DNA of 64,000 nt from Collimonas pratensis (GCF_001584185.1 NZ_CP013234.1:2108001-2172000); one strand, 5' to 3'. Counted from the stretch's first letter, positions 16,975-27,739 are shown. Notes: generated by a model from the letters alone, not told the origin. Translations and numbers: made by a program.

Positions 16975-17454
16975 ATGCTGTTAAGTCAAGATACATACAA
17001 AAAGATCGATCGCGAAGTCGCGAAATTCCCCGCCGACCAGAAACAGTCGGCGGTGATGGCCGCGCTGGCGATTGCGCAAGACGAAAAGGGCTGGCTGGCG
17101 CCGGAAACCATGCAGGATGTCGCAGACTACCTGGGCATGCCGGCGATCGCGGTGCAGGAAGTCGCGACCTTTTACAATATGTACAACACGAAGCCGGTCG
17201 GCAAGCACAAGATCAGCATCTGCACCAACCTGCCATGCCAGTTGTCCGGCGGCGAGCGCGCTGCAGAGCATCTGAAGCACAAGCTCGGCATCGGTTTCCG
17301 CGAAACCACGGCCGACGGCCAGTTCACGCTGGTGGAAGGCGAATGCATGGGCGCTTGCGGCGATGCGCCGGTGCTGCTGGTGAATAACAAACGCATGTGT
17401 AGCTGGATGTCGAACGAAAAGATTGACGGCTTGATCGAGGAACTGAAAAAATGA
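16975..17454 (+). CDS. nuoE: NADH-quinone oxidoreductase subunit E
   Basis: 159-residue 24 kDa-family subunit of the NADH-oxidising module with a thioredoxin-like [2Fe-2S] domain. Ligands Cys83 and Cys88 are in [11 protein letters not shown] and Cys124 and Cys128 in [12 protein letters not shown]. The N-terminal helical bundle contains [19 protein letters not shown] and [17 protein letters not shown]. Its stop overlaps the nuoF start by 4 bases (ATGA), indicating translational coupling. Confidence 0.97.
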   Translation: MLLSQDTYKKIDREVAKFPADQKQSAVMAALAIAQDEKGWLAPETMQDVADYLGMPAIAVQEVATFYNMYNTKPVGKHKISICTNLPCQLSGGERAAEHLKHKLGIGFRETTADGQFTLVEGECMGACGDAPVLLVNNKRMCSWMSNEKIDGLIEELKK

Positions 17455-18746
17455 CCAGCCTGCACAATCGTCACATCAACCCGCTGATCCTGGCTGACCT
17501 GGACGGCAACAACTGGCACTACGCCGATTACGTCAAGCGCGGCGGCTATACCGCCCTCAAGCGCATTCTGTCTGAAAAAATCACGCCGGAACAAGTCATC
17601 GCCGAACTGAAAGCCGGTTCGCTGCGCGGCCGCGGCGGCGCCGGTTTTCCGACCGGCCTGAAGTGGAGCTTCATGCCGCGCCAGTTTCCAGGCCAGAAGT
17701 ACCTGGTCTGCAACACCGACGAAGGCGAGCCGGGCACATTCAAAGACCGCGACATCATCCGCTACAACCCGCATTCGCTGATCGAAGGCATGGCCATCGG
17801 CGCTTACGCCATGGGCATCACGGTCGGCTACAACTACATCCACGGTGAAATCTGGTCTGGCTACGAGCGCTTTGAAGAAGCGCTGGAAGAGGCGCGCGCC
17901 GCCGGCGCCTTGGGCGACAAGATTTTCGGCAGCGAATTCAATTTCCAGCTGCATGCATTCCACGGCTACGGCGCCTACATCTGCGGCGAAGAAACCGCCT
18001 TGCTGGAATCGCTGGAAGGCAAGAAGGGCCAGCCGCGCTTCAAGCCGCCTTTCCCTGCCAGCTTCGGCCTGTACGGCAAGCCGACCACCATCAACAACAC
18101 CGAGACTTTCGCCGCGGTGCCGTTCCTGCTGAACATGGGCGGCGAAGCCTATGCGGCGCTGGGCAAGCCGAACAACGGCGGCACAAAGATCTTCTCGATC
18201 TCGGGCGACGTCGAACGGCCTGGCAATTACGAAGTGCCGCTTGGTACGCCGTTCGCCAAGCTGATGGAACTGGCCGGCGGCATGCGTGGCGGTAAAAAGA
18301 TCAAAGCCGTGATCCCAGGCGGTTCGTCCGCGCCGGTGATCAAGGGCGACGTCATGATGGATACCGACCTCGATTACGATTCGATCGCCAAGGCCGGCTC
18401 GATGCTGGGTTCCGGCGCCGTGATCGTGATGGACGAAACGCGCTGCATGGTGAAATCGCTGCTGCGCCTGTCCTACTTCTATTTTGAAGAATCCTGCGGC
18501 CAGTGCACGCCATGCCGCGAAGGCACGGGCTGGCTGTACCGCCTGGTGCATCGCATCGAGACAGGGCACGGTCGTCCGGAAGACATGGATCTGCTGGACA
18601 CGGTTGCCGGCAACATCATGGGCCGCACCATCTGTGCGCTCGGCGATGCGGCAGCGATGCCGGTGCGCGGTTTCCTCAAGAATTATCGCGAAGAATTTGA
18701 ATATCACATCGAGCATAAGCATTGCTTGGTGCCGGCATACGTTTAA
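17451..18746 (+). CDS. nuoF: NADH-quinone oxidoreductase subunit F
   Basis: 431-residue 51 kDa-family subunit that binds NADH, FMN and cluster N3. [15 protein letters not shown] and [15 protein letters not shown] form the nucleotide/FMN site, and [20 protein letters not shown] continues it. N3 ligands are Cys349, Cys352 and Cys355 in [15 protein letters not shown] and Cys395 in [12 protein letters not shown]. It overlaps nuoE by 4 bases. The gap to nuoG (134 bases) is filled by a family 2 repeat. Confidence 0.98.
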   Translation: MTSLHNRHINPLILADLDGNNWHYADYVKRGGYTALKRILSEKITPEQVIAELKAGSLRGRGGAGFPTGLKWSFMPRQFPGQKYLVCNTDEGEPGTFKDRDIIRYNPHSLIEGMAIGAYAMGITVGYNYIHGEIWSGYERFEEALEEARAAGALGDKIFGSEFNFQLHAFHGYGAYICGEETALLESLEGKKGQPRFKPPFPASFGLYGKPTTINNTETFAAVPFLLNMGGEAYAALGKPNNGGTKIFSISGDVERPGNYEVPLGTPFAKLMELAGGMRGGKKIKAVIPGGSSAPVIKGDVMMDTDLDYDSIAKAGSMLGSGAVIVMDETRCMVKSLLRLSYFYFEESCGQCTPCREGTGWLYRLVHRIETGHGRPEDMDLLDTVAGNIMGRTICALGDAAAMPVRGFLKNYREEFEYHIEHKHCLVPAYV

Positions 18747-18751
18747 GCCAT

Positions 18752-18850
18752 GTAGGGTGGGCACGTTTTTGTGCCCACGCGGAATGCAACATTGGTGCAG
18801 AGATTGGCATTGCGAGTTGGTTCATGCGTGGGCACGGGTGCCCACCCTAC
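18752..18850. repeat. Family 2 repeat (GTAGGGTGGGCAC...GTGCCCACCCTAC), nuoF-nuoG gap
   Basis: Nested inverted repeat: outer ends GTAGGGTGGGCAC (18752-18764) and GTGCCCACCCTAC (18838-18850), with inner GTGCCCACGCGG and GCGTGGGCAC. Each half also folds on itself. Related copies lie at 30306-30376 and 35661-35731; all three are intergenic. Confidence 0.85.
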
Positions 18851-18880
18851 CAAAATATTTAGGCAGGAAAAATAGAAGCC

Positions 18881-21223
18881 ATGGTTGAAATCGAAATAGA
18901 CGGCAAGAAAGTGGAAGTCCAAGAGGGCAGCATGGTAATGGATGCTGCCAACAAGATTGGCACCTACATTCCTCATTTCTGCTATCACAAAAAACTCTCC
19001 ATCGCGGCCAACTGCCGCATGTGTCTGGTCGAGGTGGAAAAAGCACCGAAGGCCCTGCCGGCCTGCGCCACGCCGGTGACCGCCGGCATGATCGTGCGTA
19101 CCGCCAGCGACAAGGCCACTACCGCGCAAAAGAGCGTGATGGAATTCCTGCTGATCAACCACCCGCTGGATTGCCCGATCTGCGACCAGGGCGGCGAGTG
19201 CCAGTTGCAGGACTTGGCGGTCGGCTACGGCAAATCGTCTTCCCGCTACGAAGAAGAGAAGCGTGTAGTGGCGCCGAAAGACGCCGGTCCGCTGATCTCC
19301 ATGCGGGAAATGAGCCGTTGCATCCAGTGCACCCGCTGTGTCCGCTTCGGCCAGGAAATCGCCGGCGTGATGGAGTTCGGCATGGTTGGCCGCGGTGAAC
19401 ACTCCGAGATCACTACCTTCGTCGGCAAGACCGTCAATTCCGAATTGTCGGGCAACATGATCGACCTGTGCCCGGTCGGCGCGCTGACCTCGAAACCGTT
19501 CCGCTACAGCGCCCGTACCTGGGAATTGTCGCGCCGCAAATCGGTCAGCCCGCATGATGGCCTGGGCGCCAACCTGGTGGTGCAAGTCAAGTCCGGCAAA
19601 GTGATGCGCGTACTGCCGCTGGAAAACAATGACGTCAACGAATGCTGGCTGTCGGACAAGGATCGCTTCGCCTACGAAGGCTTGAACAGCGCCGAGCGTC
19701 TGACCAAGCCGATGCTCAAGCAAGACGGCAAGTGGCAGGAAGTCGAATGGCAGACCGCGCTGGAATATGTGGCGCACGGCTTGCGCAACATCCGCCACGA
19801 GCATGGCGCCGATGCGATTGCCGCTGTCGGCACGCCATATTCGACCCTGGAAGAACTGTCGCTGCTGCAAAAAGTAGTGCGCGGCCTGGGTTCCGAAAAC
19901 ATCGATTTCCGCCTGCGCCAGTCCGATTTCGCACTGGATGGCAAGGTCACGCCATGGCTGGGCATGTCGATCAATGAATTCGCGCAGCTGAACCGTGCCT
20001 TCATCATCGGTTCTTTCTTCCGCAAGGATCATCCTTTGCTGTCGGCGCGCATGCGTCTGAGCGTCAAGCGCGGCGCCAAGCTGAGCATCCTGCACGCCAC
20101 TGACGACGATCTGCTGATGCCGGTGGCTAACAAGATCATCGCCGCACCGTCAGCCTGGCTGGCGGCGCTGGGCCAGGTCGCTGTCGCCGTGGCGCAAGCC
20201 AAGAGCGTGGCGGCGCCGGCCGGACTCGAGAATGTCGAGCCATCGGCTGAAGCCAAGCAGACCGCAGCCAGCCTGTTGTCGGGCGACGCCAAGGCAGTCT
20301 TGCTGGGCAACGCAGCGGCGCAGCATCCGCAAGCTTCGCAATTGCACGCTGTGGCGCAATGGATCGCGCAGCAGACCGACGCCAAATTCGGCTACCTGAC
20401 AGAGGCTGGCAACACCGTCGGCGGCTACTGGGCCAACGCTTTGCCTGCACCCGGCAAGGGCCGCAACGCGCAGCAGATCTTTACGCAACCGCACAAAGCT
20501 TATGTGTTGCTGAACGCCGAGCCGGAGTTGGATAGCTTCGACCCGCAAGTCGCAGTTGCCGCTTTGAAGCAAGCTGAAATGGTTGTTACGCTGTCGGCCT
20601 ACAAGCACGGCGCCGATTACGCCGACGTGCTGCTGCCGATCGCGCCGTTCACCGAAACTTCTGGGACCTTCGTCAACTGCGAAGGCCGTGCCCAGAGTTT
20701 CAACGGCACCGTGCGTCCGGCTGGCGATGCGCGTCCGGCATGGAAAGTATTGCGCGTGCTGGGCAACCTGCTGGGCTTGCCAGGCTTCGACTACGACACA
20801 TCGGAAGCAATTCGCGACGAAGTGCTGGGCACCGGTGAAGTCGCTGCGGCCAAGCTGGCGTCCGGTTTGAACAATATCAGCGACCTGCAGCCGCAGGCTG
20901 TAGCGCAAGCCGTCAATGGCGCGCTTGAACGCATTGCAGACGTGCCTATCTATTTTGGCGACGCCGTAGTGCGGCGCGCGGCATCGCTGCAGGAAACCAT
21001 CGACGGCCAGGCGCCGCAAGCATGGTTGCCGGCAGCGCTGGCAGCCAAGCTGGACATCGCCGGCGGCGACCGCGTGACTGTCAAGCAAGGGCAGGGTAGT
21101 GCATCGCTGCTGGCAGCGATTGACGCTTCCTTGCCGGAAAATGTGGTGCGGGTAGCCGCTTCGCATGCCTCGACCGCAGCCTTGGGCGCGATGTTTGGTT
21201 CTATCGTAGTGGAGAAAGCATGA
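18881..21223 (+). CDS. nuoG: NADH-quinone oxidoreductase subunit G
   Basis: 780-residue 75 kDa-family subunit. N-terminal ferredoxin-like [2Fe-2S] ligands are Cys34, Cys45, Cys48 and Cys62 ([17 protein letters not shown] and LPACATPV). Cluster N5 uses [14 protein letters not shown], and cluster N4 uses SRCIQCTRC plus the distal Cys in [12 protein letters not shown] molybdopterin-oxidoreductase-like domain without cofactor follows. The extra N7 cluster of E. coli is missing: [15 protein letters not shown] has Ser, Asp and Ala in the places of the C-x2-C-x3-C ligands. It overlaps nuoH by 4 bases. Confidence 0.97.
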   Translation: MVEIEIDGKKVEVQEGSMVMDAANKIGTYIPHFCYHKKLSIAANCRMCLVEVEKAPKALPACATPVTAGMIVRTASDKATTAQKSVMEFLLINHPLDCPICDQGGECQLQDLAVGYGKSSSRYEEEKRVVAPKDAGPLISMREMSRCIQCTRCVRFGQEIAGVMEFGMVGRGEHSEITTFVGKTVNSELSGNMIDLCPVGALTSKPFRYSARTWELSRRKSVSPHDGLGANLVVQVKSGKVMRVLPLENNDVNECWLSDKDRFAYEGLNSAERLTKPMLKQDGKWQEVEWQTALEYVAHGLRNIRHEHGADAIAAVGTPYSTLEELSLLQKVVRGLGSENIDFRLRQSDFALDGKVTPWLGMSINEFAQLNRAFIIGSFFRKDHPLLSARMRLSVKRGAKLSILHATDDDLLMPVANKIIAAPSAWLAALGQVAVAVAQAKSVAAPAGLENVEPSAEAKQTAASLLSGDAKAVLLGNAAAQHPQASQLHAVAQWIAQQTDAKFGYLTEAGNTVGGYWANALPAPGKGRNAQQIFTQPHKAYVLLNAEPELDSFDPQVAVAALKQAEMVVTLSAYKHGADYADVLLPIAPFTETSGTFVNCEGRAQSFNGTVRPAGDARPAWKVLRVLGNLLGLPGFDYDTSEAIRDEVLGTGEVAAAKLASGLNNISDLQPQAVAQAVNGALERIADVPIYFGDAVVRRAASLQETIDGQAPQAWLPAALAAKLDIAGGDRVTVKQGQGSASLLAAIDASLPENVVRVAASHASTAALGAMFGSIVVEKA

Positions 21224-22290
21224 TGGATCATTTCATCGCCGCCATCAACGCCACCGGCGCCGACGTTCTCGGCGGCCTCTGGCCCCTGGTCTGGAACCTG
21301 ATCAAGATCATCGTCGTGCTGGTGCCGCTGCTGCTGTGCGTGGCTTACATGACTTACTGGGAGCGCAAGCTGATCGGCTGGATGCATATCCGCGTCGGTC
21401 CTAACCGCGTCGGTCCGGCCGGCCTGTTGCAGCCGATCGCCGATGCCGTCAAGCTGCTGCTGAAGGAAGTCACCGTCCCGACGCGCGCCAACAAGGTCCT
21501 GTTCTTCATCGCACCGATCATGACCATCATGCCGGCCCTGGCGGCCTGGGCGGTGGTGCCTTTCGGTCCGGAAACCGTGCTGGCCAACGTCAACGCCGGC
21601 CTGCTGTTCGTGATGGCCATTACGTCGATGGAAGTCTACGGCGTGATCATCGCCGGCTGGGCTTCCAACTCCAAGTACGCTTTCCTCGGCGCGATGCGCG
21701 CTTCGGCGCAGATGGTGTCCTACGAAATCTCGATGGGCTTCGCGCTGGTGATCGTGCTGATGGTGTCGGGCAGCCTGAACCTGATCGATATCGTCAATGC
21801 GCAGAGCAAGGGCTATTTCTTCGATCACGGCGTCGGCTTCCTGTCCTGGAACTGGCTGTCGCTGCTGCCTGTGTTCCTGATCTATTTCATCTCCGGTATT
21901 GCCGAAACCAACCGTCATCCGTTCGACGTGGTGGAAGGCGAATCGGAAATCGTGGCCGGCCACATGATCGAATACTCGGGCATGTCGTTCGCGATGTTCT
22001 TCCTGGCCGAATACGCCAACATGATCCTGGTGTCGATCCTGACAGCGCTGCTGTTCATGGGCGGCTGGGCCTCGCCGCTGGCGATGCTGGACTGGATCCC
22101 AGGCTGGATCTGGCTCGGCGCGAAGACCTTCTTCATGCTGTCGGTGTTCATCTGGGTGCGTGCTTCGTTCCCGCGTTATCGCTATGACCAGATCATGCGC
22201 CTGGGCTGGAAAGTATTCATTCCCCTGATCCTCGTGTATCTGGTGATCGTCGCAGCCTGGATTCAAAGTCCATGGAATATCTGGAAGTAA
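21220..22290 (+). CDS. nuoH: NADH-quinone oxidoreductase subunit H
   Basis: 356-residue membrane subunit linking the peripheral arm to the proton-pumping arm and lining the quinone chamber, with eight or nine predicted helices. Hallmarks are [37 protein letters not shown], the acidic loop [22 protein letters not shown], and [19 protein letters not shown] 21220 (overlapping the nuoG stop) and ATG 21223 are adjacent; GGAG at 21211-21214 serves either. Confidence 0.97.
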   Translation: MMDHFIAAINATGADVLGGLWPLVWNLIKIIVVLVPLLLCVAYMTYWERKLIGWMHIRVGPNRVGPAGLLQPIADAVKLLLKEVTVPTRANKVLFFIAPIMTIMPALAAWAVVPFGPETVLANVNAGLLFVMAITSMEVYGVIIAGWASNSKYAFLGAMRASAQMVSYEISMGFALVIVLMVSGSLNLIDIVNAQSKGYFFDHGVGFLSWNWLSLLPVFLIYFISGIAETNRHPFDVVEGESEIVAGHMIEYSGMSFAMFFLAEYANMILVSILTALLFMGGWASPLAMLDWIPGWIWLGAKTFFMLSVFIWVRASFPRYRYDQIMRLGWKVFIPLILVYLVIVAAWIQSPWNIWK

Positions 22291-22307
22291 TGGAAGGTAT
22301 AGAGTAA

Positions 22308-22796
22308 ATGGAAGCCATCAAGGATTTTTTCGGCAGTCTGATGCTGCTGGAGCTGCTCAAGGGATTGCGCCTGACCGGGCGCTACCTGTTTGCACGCAAG
22401 ATTACGGTACTGTTCCCGGAAGAGAAGACGCCGCAGTCGCCGCGTTTCCGCGGCCTGCACGCGCTGCGCCGCTACCCGAACGGCGAAGAGCGCTGCATCG
22501 CCTGCAAACTGTGTGAAGCAGTTTGCCCGGCGATGGCCATCACGATTGAATCGGAACAGCGTGCCGACGGTTCGCGCCGCACCACGCGCTACGACATCGA
22601 TCTGACCAAATGCATTTTCTGCGGTTTCTGCGAAGAGTCTTGCCCGGTCGATTCGATCGTCGAGACCCACATCCTGGAATACCACGGTGAAAAGCGCGGC
22701 GATCTGTACTACACCAAGGAAATGCTGCTGGCCGTAGGCGATCGCTACGAACCTGAAATTGCTGCGGCACGCGCAGCGGATGCTGCATATCGCTAA
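22308..22796 (+). CDS. nuoI: NADH-quinone oxidoreductase subunit I
   Basis: 162-residue ferredoxin-like subunit carrying clusters N6a and N6b between NuoG and NuoB. The first set of ligands is Cys63, 66, 69, 73 in [18 protein letters not shown] and the second is Cys102, 105, 108, 112 in [17 protein letters not shown]. The N-terminal amphipathic stretch ([21 protein letters not shown]) contacts the membrane arm. It starts 17 bases after nuoH and is followed by a 161-base gap that contains a family 1 repeat. Confidence 0.97.
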   Translation: MEAIKDFFGSLMLLELLKGLRLTGRYLFARKITVLFPEEKTPQSPRFRGLHALRRYPNGEERCIACKLCEAVCPAMAITIESEQRADGSRRTTRYDIDLTKCIFCGFCEESCPVDSIVETHILEYHGEKRGDLYYTKEMLLAVGDRYEPEIAAARAADAAYR

Positions 22797-22803
22797 TGAC
22801 TAG

Positions 22804-22892
22804 GCGTCATCCCCGCGGACGCGGGCACCAAGGTGGGGAATCCATGTTGCGGTAGGTCGGTAAAATGGGTTCCCGCGTGCGCGGGAATGACG
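22804..22892. repeat. Family 1 repeat, nuoI-nuoJ gap
   Basis: GTCATCCCCGCGGACGCGGG (22806-22825) and TTCCCGCGTGCGCGGGAAT (near 22870-22888) form the same spaced inverted pair as at 5642 and 7821, with GAATCCAT and AAAATGGGT inside. The 14-bp array is absent on the right. The CTAGGCG on the left flank may be a remnant of one array unit on the opposite arm. Confidence 0.8.
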
Positions 22893-22957
22893 CTGTTAGT
22901 CAGTAAGGGTTGCTCTAGTAATTGATGAAGTTTTTTTAGCCGACTTTCTGGGCCATT

Positions 22958-23623
22958 ATGGAATTTAAGACCTTTCTTTTTTATGCGTTTTCGGTGGTGC
23001 TGGTGCTGGCCGCCTTGCGCGTTATCACCGCCCGCAATCCGGTGCACTCCGCACTGTTCCTGGTGCTGGCGTTCTTCTCCGCGGCCGGTATCTGGATGCT
23101 GCTCAAAGCCGAATTCCTGTCGATCGTGCTGGTGCTGGTGTATGTCGGCGCCGTGATGGTGCTGTTCCTGTTCGTGGTGATGATGCTGGATGTCAATCTC
23201 GAGAAGATGCGAGAGGGATTCTGGGGCTACTTCCCGCTAGGGGCCACGGTCGGCACCATCATCGTGCTGGAAATGGCTGGCGTGATTTTCCACGGCTTCC
23301 AGGGCGGCGACGCCGATGTGCCGGCGATTTCCGCCAACATCGGCAACACCAAGGAACTGGGCAAGCTGATCTACACCGAATATGTGTACGCCTTTGAAAT
23401 CGCCGCCGTGATCCTGCTGGTAGCGATCGTGGCTGCGGTTGCGCTGACCCTGCGCCGCCGCAAGGACAGCAAGTATTTCGCGCCGTCGGCTGCAGTCAAG
23501 GTCAAGAGCACCGACCGCGTGCGCATCGTCAAGATGAAATCGGAAGCCAAGATGGATCCGATCGCGCCTGCCGTGCCGCTTGCTCCGGTCAATCCGGCTG
23601 CGCCGCCAGCTCCACAAAAATAA
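22958..23623 (+). CDS. nuoJ: NADH-quinone oxidoreductase subunit J
   Basis: 221-residue membrane subunit with five predicted helices, related to mitochondrial ND6. FYAFSVVLVLAALRVITARNPVHSAL and LVLVYVGAVMVLFLFVVMML, containing the pi-bulge helix, are conserved, and LEKMREGFWGYFPLGA follows. The last 50 residues are cytoplasmic and basic, then Pro/Ala-rich (PAVPLAPVNPAAPPAPQ), longer than in E. coli (184 residues). Its stop is 12 bases before nuoK. Confidence 0.96.
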   Translation: MEFKTFLFYAFSVVLVLAALRVITARNPVHSALFLVLAFFSAAGIWMLLKAEFLSIVLVLVYVGAVMVLFLFVVMMLDVNLEKMREGFWGYFPLGATVGTIIVLEMAGVIFHGFQGGDADVPAISANIGNTKELGKLIYTEYVYAFEIAAVILLVAIVAAVALTLRRRKDSKYFAPSAAVKVKSTDRVRIVKMKSEAKMDPIAPAVPLAPVNPAAPPAPQK

Positions 23624-23635
23624 CAAGGACGCAAC

Positions 23636-23944
23636 ATGGTACTTTCGCTCGCTCACTACCTGATTCTCGGTGCGATCCTGTTCTCGATCGGCATCGTCGG
23701 CATTTTTCTGAACCGCAAGAACCTCATCGTATTGCTGATGGCAATCGAATTGATGCTGCTGGCGGTGAACATGAACTTCATCGCCTTTTCGTATTACCTG
23801 GGTGATGCGGCAGGGCAGATTTTCGTTTTCTTCATCCTTACTGTAGCAGCCGCTGAAGCGGCGATCGGCTTGGCCATTCTGGTGGCGCTGTTCCGTAACC
23901 TGGACACCATCAACGTGGAAGATCTGGATAGCCTTAAGGGCTAA
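23636..23944 (+). CDS. nuoK: NADH-quinone oxidoreductase subunit K
   Basis: 102-residue subunit with three transmembrane helices. The two buried glutamates needed for proton pumping are in [16 protein letters not shown] and [36 protein letters not shown] is the conserved helix 1-2 loop. AAGGACGCAAC lies upstream of the ATG. Length is typical of the family. Confidence 0.97.
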   Translation: MVLSLAHYLILGAILFSIGIVGIFLNRKNLIVLLMAIELMLLAVNMNFIAFSYYLGDAAGQIFVFFILTVAAAEAAIGLAILVALFRNLDTINVEDLDSLKG

Positions 23945-24023
23945 GACGTTTGCCCGGCCGGCTTATGGCAGGGCAGGTGAAGAATACGCAGACAACAAAT
24001 AACGAATAAAGATAAGGTTCATC

Positions 24024-26120
24024 ATGGCGGGGCAACTTAACCCACAATTACTTCTTGCCGTACCGTTGGCACCCCTGGCTGGTGCTGCGATCGCGGGCTT
24101 ATTCGGTACCAAATTCTTCGGCAATCTGGTCGGTCGCAAGACCTCGCATACGGTGACGATCCTGGGCGTGCTGATTGCCCTGATCATTTCCGTGCAGACC
24201 TTGCTGCAGGTGATCGACGGCGCCACGTTCAACGGCACCTTGTACACCTGGATGACGGTCGGCGGCATCAAGCTGGAAGTCGGCTTCCTGGTCGACAGCC
24301 TGACCGCGATGATGATGTGCGTGGTGACCTTTGTCTCGCTCATGGTGCATATCTACACCATCGGCTACATGAAGGACGACGAAGGCTATAACCGCTTCTT
24401 TGCCTACATCTCCCTGTTCACCTTCTCGATGCTGATGCTGGTCATGAGCAACAACTTCCTGCAGCTGTTCTTCGGCTGGGAAGCGGTGGGCCTGGTGTCT
24501 TACCTGCTGATCGGTTTCTGGTACACCCGTCCGACAGCGATTTTCGCCAACATGAAAGCCTTCCTGGTCAACCGCGTGGGCGACTTCGGCTTCATCCTCG
24601 GCATCGGCTTGCTGCTGGCGTATTCCGGCTCCATGAACTACACCGAAGTATTCGCGCAAAAGGGCATGCTGGCGCAGCTGACTTTGCCGGGCAGCGACTG
24701 GATGCTGCTGACCGTGGCCTGTATCTGCCTGTTCATCGGCGCCATGGGTAAGTCGGCGCAATTCCCGCTGCACGTCTGGCTGCCGGATTCGATGGAAGGC
24801 CCGACCCCGATTTCGGCATTGATCCACGCGGCGACCATGGTCACCGCCGGCATCTTCATGGTGACCCGCATGTCGCCACTGTTCGAGCTGTCCGACACCG
24901 CCTTGTCCTTCATCCTGATCATCGGTTCGATTACCGCGCTGTTCATGGGCTTCCTCGGCGTGATCCAGACCGACATCAAGCGCGTGGTTGCTTACTCGAC
25001 GCTGTCGCAGCTGGGCTACATGACCGTGGCGCTGGGCGCTTCGGCTTATTCGGTAGCCGTGTTCCACCTGATGACGCACGCTTTCTTCAAGGCATTGCTG
25101 TTCCTTGGCGCCGGTTCCGTGATCATTGGGCTGCACCACGACCAGGACATGCGCAACATGGGCGGCTTGCGTAAATACATGCCGATCACCTGGATCACGT
25201 CGCTGGTTGGTTCGCTGGCCCTGATCGGCACACCGTTCTTCTCCGGCTTCTATTCGAAGGACAGCATCATCGAAGCAGCGCATGCGTCGACCCTGTTCGG
25301 TTCCGGCTTCGCTTACTTCGCCGTGCTGGCCAGCGTTTTCGTGACAGCCTTCTATTCCTTCCGCATGTACTTCATGGTGTTCCATGGCGAAGAACGTTTC
25401 GGCAAGGCGCACGATGACCACGGCCACCATGCGCCGGCGCATGCGGCTAACGACGCACATGCCGCCCACGATGGCCATGACGCCCATCATGACGAAGCCG
25501 AAGAAGAGCACGAGCATCACGGCCTGGCCCCAGGCCAGAAGCCGCACGAGTCGCCTTGGGTGGTGACGCTGCCGCTGATCCTGCTGGCGATTCCATCCGC
25601 TGTCATCGGTTTCTTCGCCATCGAACCTATGCTGTTCGGCAGCTTCTTCAAGGACGTGATTTTCGTCAACGAAGCGCACCATGCTATGGAAGAGCTGCGC
25701 GCAGACTTCCACGGCCCGGTCGGCATGGTGGCGCACGCGTTCAGCTCGGCGCCGCTGTGGCTGGCGATCGCCGGCGTCGCTGCGGCTTATTACTGCTATA
25801 TGGTCAACCCGCGCCTGCCGGCGGCGATCAAGCAGAAGTGCGGTCCGATCTTCACGCTGCTCGACAACAAATATTATATGGACAAGTTCAACGACGTGGT
25901 CTTTGCCGGCGGCGCCCGCATGCTGGGTCGCGGCTTGTGGAATGCCGGCGACCGCGGTCTGATCGATGGCCTGATCGTCAACGGCAGCGCCAAGGCAGTC
26001 AACTGGTTCTCGAAGATTACCCGTCTCTGGCAATCCGGCTATATCTATCACTATGCATTCGTGATGATCATCGGCGTGCTGGGTTTCCTGGTTTGGTTCA
26101 TGCCGTATCCGTTCAAATAA
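24024..26120 (+). CDS. nuoL: NADH-quinone oxidoreductase subunit L
   Basis: 698-residue antiporter-like proton-pumping subunit at the distal end of the membrane arm. FFGWEAVGLVSYLLIGFWY contains the key Glu of TM5, SAQFPLHVWLPDSMEGPTPISALIHAATMV contains the TM7-8 Lys/His region, and RVVAYSTLSQLGYM contains another. The C-terminal lateral helix region ends FLVWFMPYPFK. Residues 463-508 form a histidine- and acid-rich insertion (14 His in about 46 residues) between the antiporter core and the C-terminal part, absent from E. coli NuoL (613 residues). It is preceded by AAGG 8 bases upstream. Confidence 0.97.
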   Translation: MAGQLNPQLLLAVPLAPLAGAAIAGLFGTKFFGNLVGRKTSHTVTILGVLIALIISVQTLLQVIDGATFNGTLYTWMTVGGIKLEVGFLVDSLTAMMMCVVTFVSLMVHIYTIGYMKDDEGYNRFFAYISLFTFSMLMLVMSNNFLQLFFGWEAVGLVSYLLIGFWYTRPTAIFANMKAFLVNRVGDFGFILGIGLLLAYSGSMNYTEVFAQKGMLAQLTLPGSDWMLLTVACICLFIGAMGKSAQFPLHVWLPDSMEGPTPISALIHAATMVTAGIFMVTRMSPLFELSDTALSFILIIGSITALFMGFLGVIQTDIKRVVAYSTLSQLGYMTVALGASAYSVAVFHLMTHAFFKALLFLGAGSVIIGLHHDQDMRNMGGLRKYMPITWITSLVGSLALIGTPFFSGFYSKDSIIEAAHASTLFGSGFAYFAVLASVFVTAFYSFRMYFMVFHGEERFGKAHDDHGHHAPAHAANDAHAAHDGHDAHHDEAEEEHEHHGLAPGQKPHESPWVVTLPLILLAIPSAVIGFFAIEPMLFGSFFKDVIFVNEAHHAMEELRADFHGPVGMVAHAFSSAPLWLAIAGVAAAYYCYMVNPRLPAAIKQKCGPIFTLLDNKYYMDKFNDVVFAGGARMLGRGLWNAGDRGLIDGLIVNGSAKAVNWFSKITRLWQSGYIYHYAFVMIIGVLGFLVWFMPYPFK

Positions 26121-26169
26121 GCTGCTAAAGCAAGCCCGGCAAACTCAGCAAGGTAGATAAATAATACAT

Positions 26170-27657
26170 ATGATGCAGTCAACTTTCCCTCTTCTCAGCC
26201 TCGCGATCTGGTGTCCGGTCGCGTTTGGTATCCTCGTCCTGGCAGTCGGCCGCGACGACAATCCAACCCTGGTGCGCTGGCTTTCGCTGCTGGGCGCGGC
26301 GGTCAGCTTCGTGGTCACCTTGCCGATCGTGCGGCAGTTCGACAACGGTTTCCTGGGCATGCAGTTCGTTGAAAAGTCGGTATGGATCGACCGCTTCAAC
26401 ATCAATTATTTCCTCGGTATCGACGGCCTCTCGCTGTGGTTCATCCCGCTGACCGCCTTCATCACGGTGCTGGTGGTGATCGCCGCCTGGCAAGTGATCG
26501 AGAAGAAGGTCGCGCAGTACATGGGCGCTTTCCTGATCCTGTCGGGCCTGATGATTGGCGTCTTCTGCGCGCTGGACGGCATGCTGTTCTACGTCTTCTT
26601 CGAAGCGACCCTGATTCCGATGTTCATCATCGTCGGCGTCTGGGGCGGCAGCAACCGGGTGTATGCAGCGATCAAGTTCTTCCTGTACACGCTGATGGGC
26701 TCGCTGCTGATGCTGGTGGCATTGCTGTACCTGTACTTTCATTCCGGTACCTTTGAAATCCTGACCTGGCACCAGCTGCCGCTGGACATGTCGGAGCAAA
26801 TCCTGATCTTCCTGGCCTTCCTGGTGGCGTTTGCCGTCAAGGTGCCGATGTGGCCGGTGCATACCTGGTTGCCCGATGCCCACGTGGAAGCGCCTACCGG
26901 CGGCTCCGTGGTGCTGGCCGCCATCATGCTGAAGCTGGGCGGCTACGGCTTCCTGCGTTTCTCGCTGCCGATCACGCCTGACGCCAGCCACTACCTGGCC
27001 GGCTTCATGATCACCTTGTCGCTGATCGCCGTGATCTATATCGGCCTGGTGGCGCTGGTGCAAAAAGACATGAAGAAGCTGATTGCTTATTCGTCGATCG
27101 CGCACATGGGCTTCGTCACGCTCGGCTTCTTTATCTTCAACGACATCGGCCTGCAGGGCGGCATCGTGCAAATGATTTCGCACGGCTTTGTGTCTGGCGC
27201 GATGTTCCTGTGTATCGGCGTGCTGTACGACCGCATGCATACCCGTGAAATTTCCGCTTACGGCGGCGTCGTCAACGTCATGCCGCGTTTCGCTGCCTTG
27301 TTCGTGCTGTTCTCGCTGGCCAATTCCGGCTTGCCAGGTACGTCCGGTTTCGTCGGCGAGTTCATGGTGATCCTGGGCGCGGTCAAGTTCAATTTCTGGA
27401 TCGGCCTGCTGGCAGCGACTGCGCTGATCCTCGGTGCGGCTTACTCGCTGTGGCTGGTCAAGCGCGTGGTGTTCGGCGCCGTCACCAATTCGCATGTGAA
27501 AGAAATGCTGGACCTGAACAAGCGTGAGTTCGCCATGCTGGGTATCCTGGCGATTGCCGTCATCGCAATGGGCCTGTATCCGGCGCCGTTCACCGATGCG
27601 ATGCAAGTGTCGGTTGCCGATCTGCTGAAGCACGTGGCGATCACCAAGTTAAATTAA
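26170..27657 (+). CDS. nuoM: NADH-quinone oxidoreductase subunit M
   Basis: 495-residue antiporter-like proton-pumping subunit with 14 predicted helices. Conserved are FYVFFEATLIPMFIIVGVWGG (TM5 Glu), AVKVPMWPVHTWLPDAHVEAPTGGSV (TM7 Lys and TM8 region), KKLIAYSSIAHMGFV and GLPGTSGFVGEFMV. ATG 26170 or 26173. A family 3 repeat occupies much of the 125-base gap before nuoN. Confidence 0.97.
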   Translation: MMQSTFPLLSLAIWCPVAFGILVLAVGRDDNPTLVRWLSLLGAAVSFVVTLPIVRQFDNGFLGMQFVEKSVWIDRFNINYFLGIDGLSLWFIPLTAFITVLVVIAAWQVIEKKVAQYMGAFLILSGLMIGVFCALDGMLFYVFFEATLIPMFIIVGVWGGSNRVYAAIKFFLYTLMGSLLMLVALLYLYFHSGTFEILTWHQLPLDMSEQILIFLAFLVAFAVKVPMWPVHTWLPDAHVEAPTGGSVVLAAIMLKLGGYGFLRFSLPITPDASHYLAGFMITLSLIAVIYIGLVALVQKDMKKLIAYSSIAHMGFVTLGFFIFNDIGLQGGIVQMISHGFVSGAMFLCIGVLYDRMHTREISAYGGVVNVMPRFAALFVLFSLANSGLPGTSGFVGEFMVILGAVKFNFWIGLLAATALILGAAYSLWLVKRVVFGAVTNSHVKEMLDLNKREFAMLGILAIAVIAMGLYPAPFTDAMQVSVADLLKHVAITKLN

Positions 27658-27663
27658 CAAATT

Positions 27664-27739
27664 GCGGGACAGAGGCGCACGGCGAGTGTTTGAGAGTCGC
27701 TGAAGCGTGGCGAATTACACTACTCGTGCAGCTCTGTCC
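27664..27739. repeat. Family 3 repeat, nuoM-nuoN gap
   Basis: GCGGGACAGAG (27664-27674) and CTCTGTCC (27732-27739) are inverted ends, followed by TCAACTGACTAGAAG, which closely matches the 3' flank of the copy at 15518. The inner CGAATTAC is also shared. This copy has about 30 extra inner bases, including CGAGTGTTTGAGAG and CACTACTCG, which pair in part. Confidence 0.72.

Noticed and set aside
24099..26051. Long minus-strand open frame (about 650 codons) opposite nuoL
   Set aside because: It mirrors the nuoL codons, is rich in His/Arg/Gln as expected of antisense frames in GC-rich DNA, and shows no domain; nuoL on the other strand is unmistakable.
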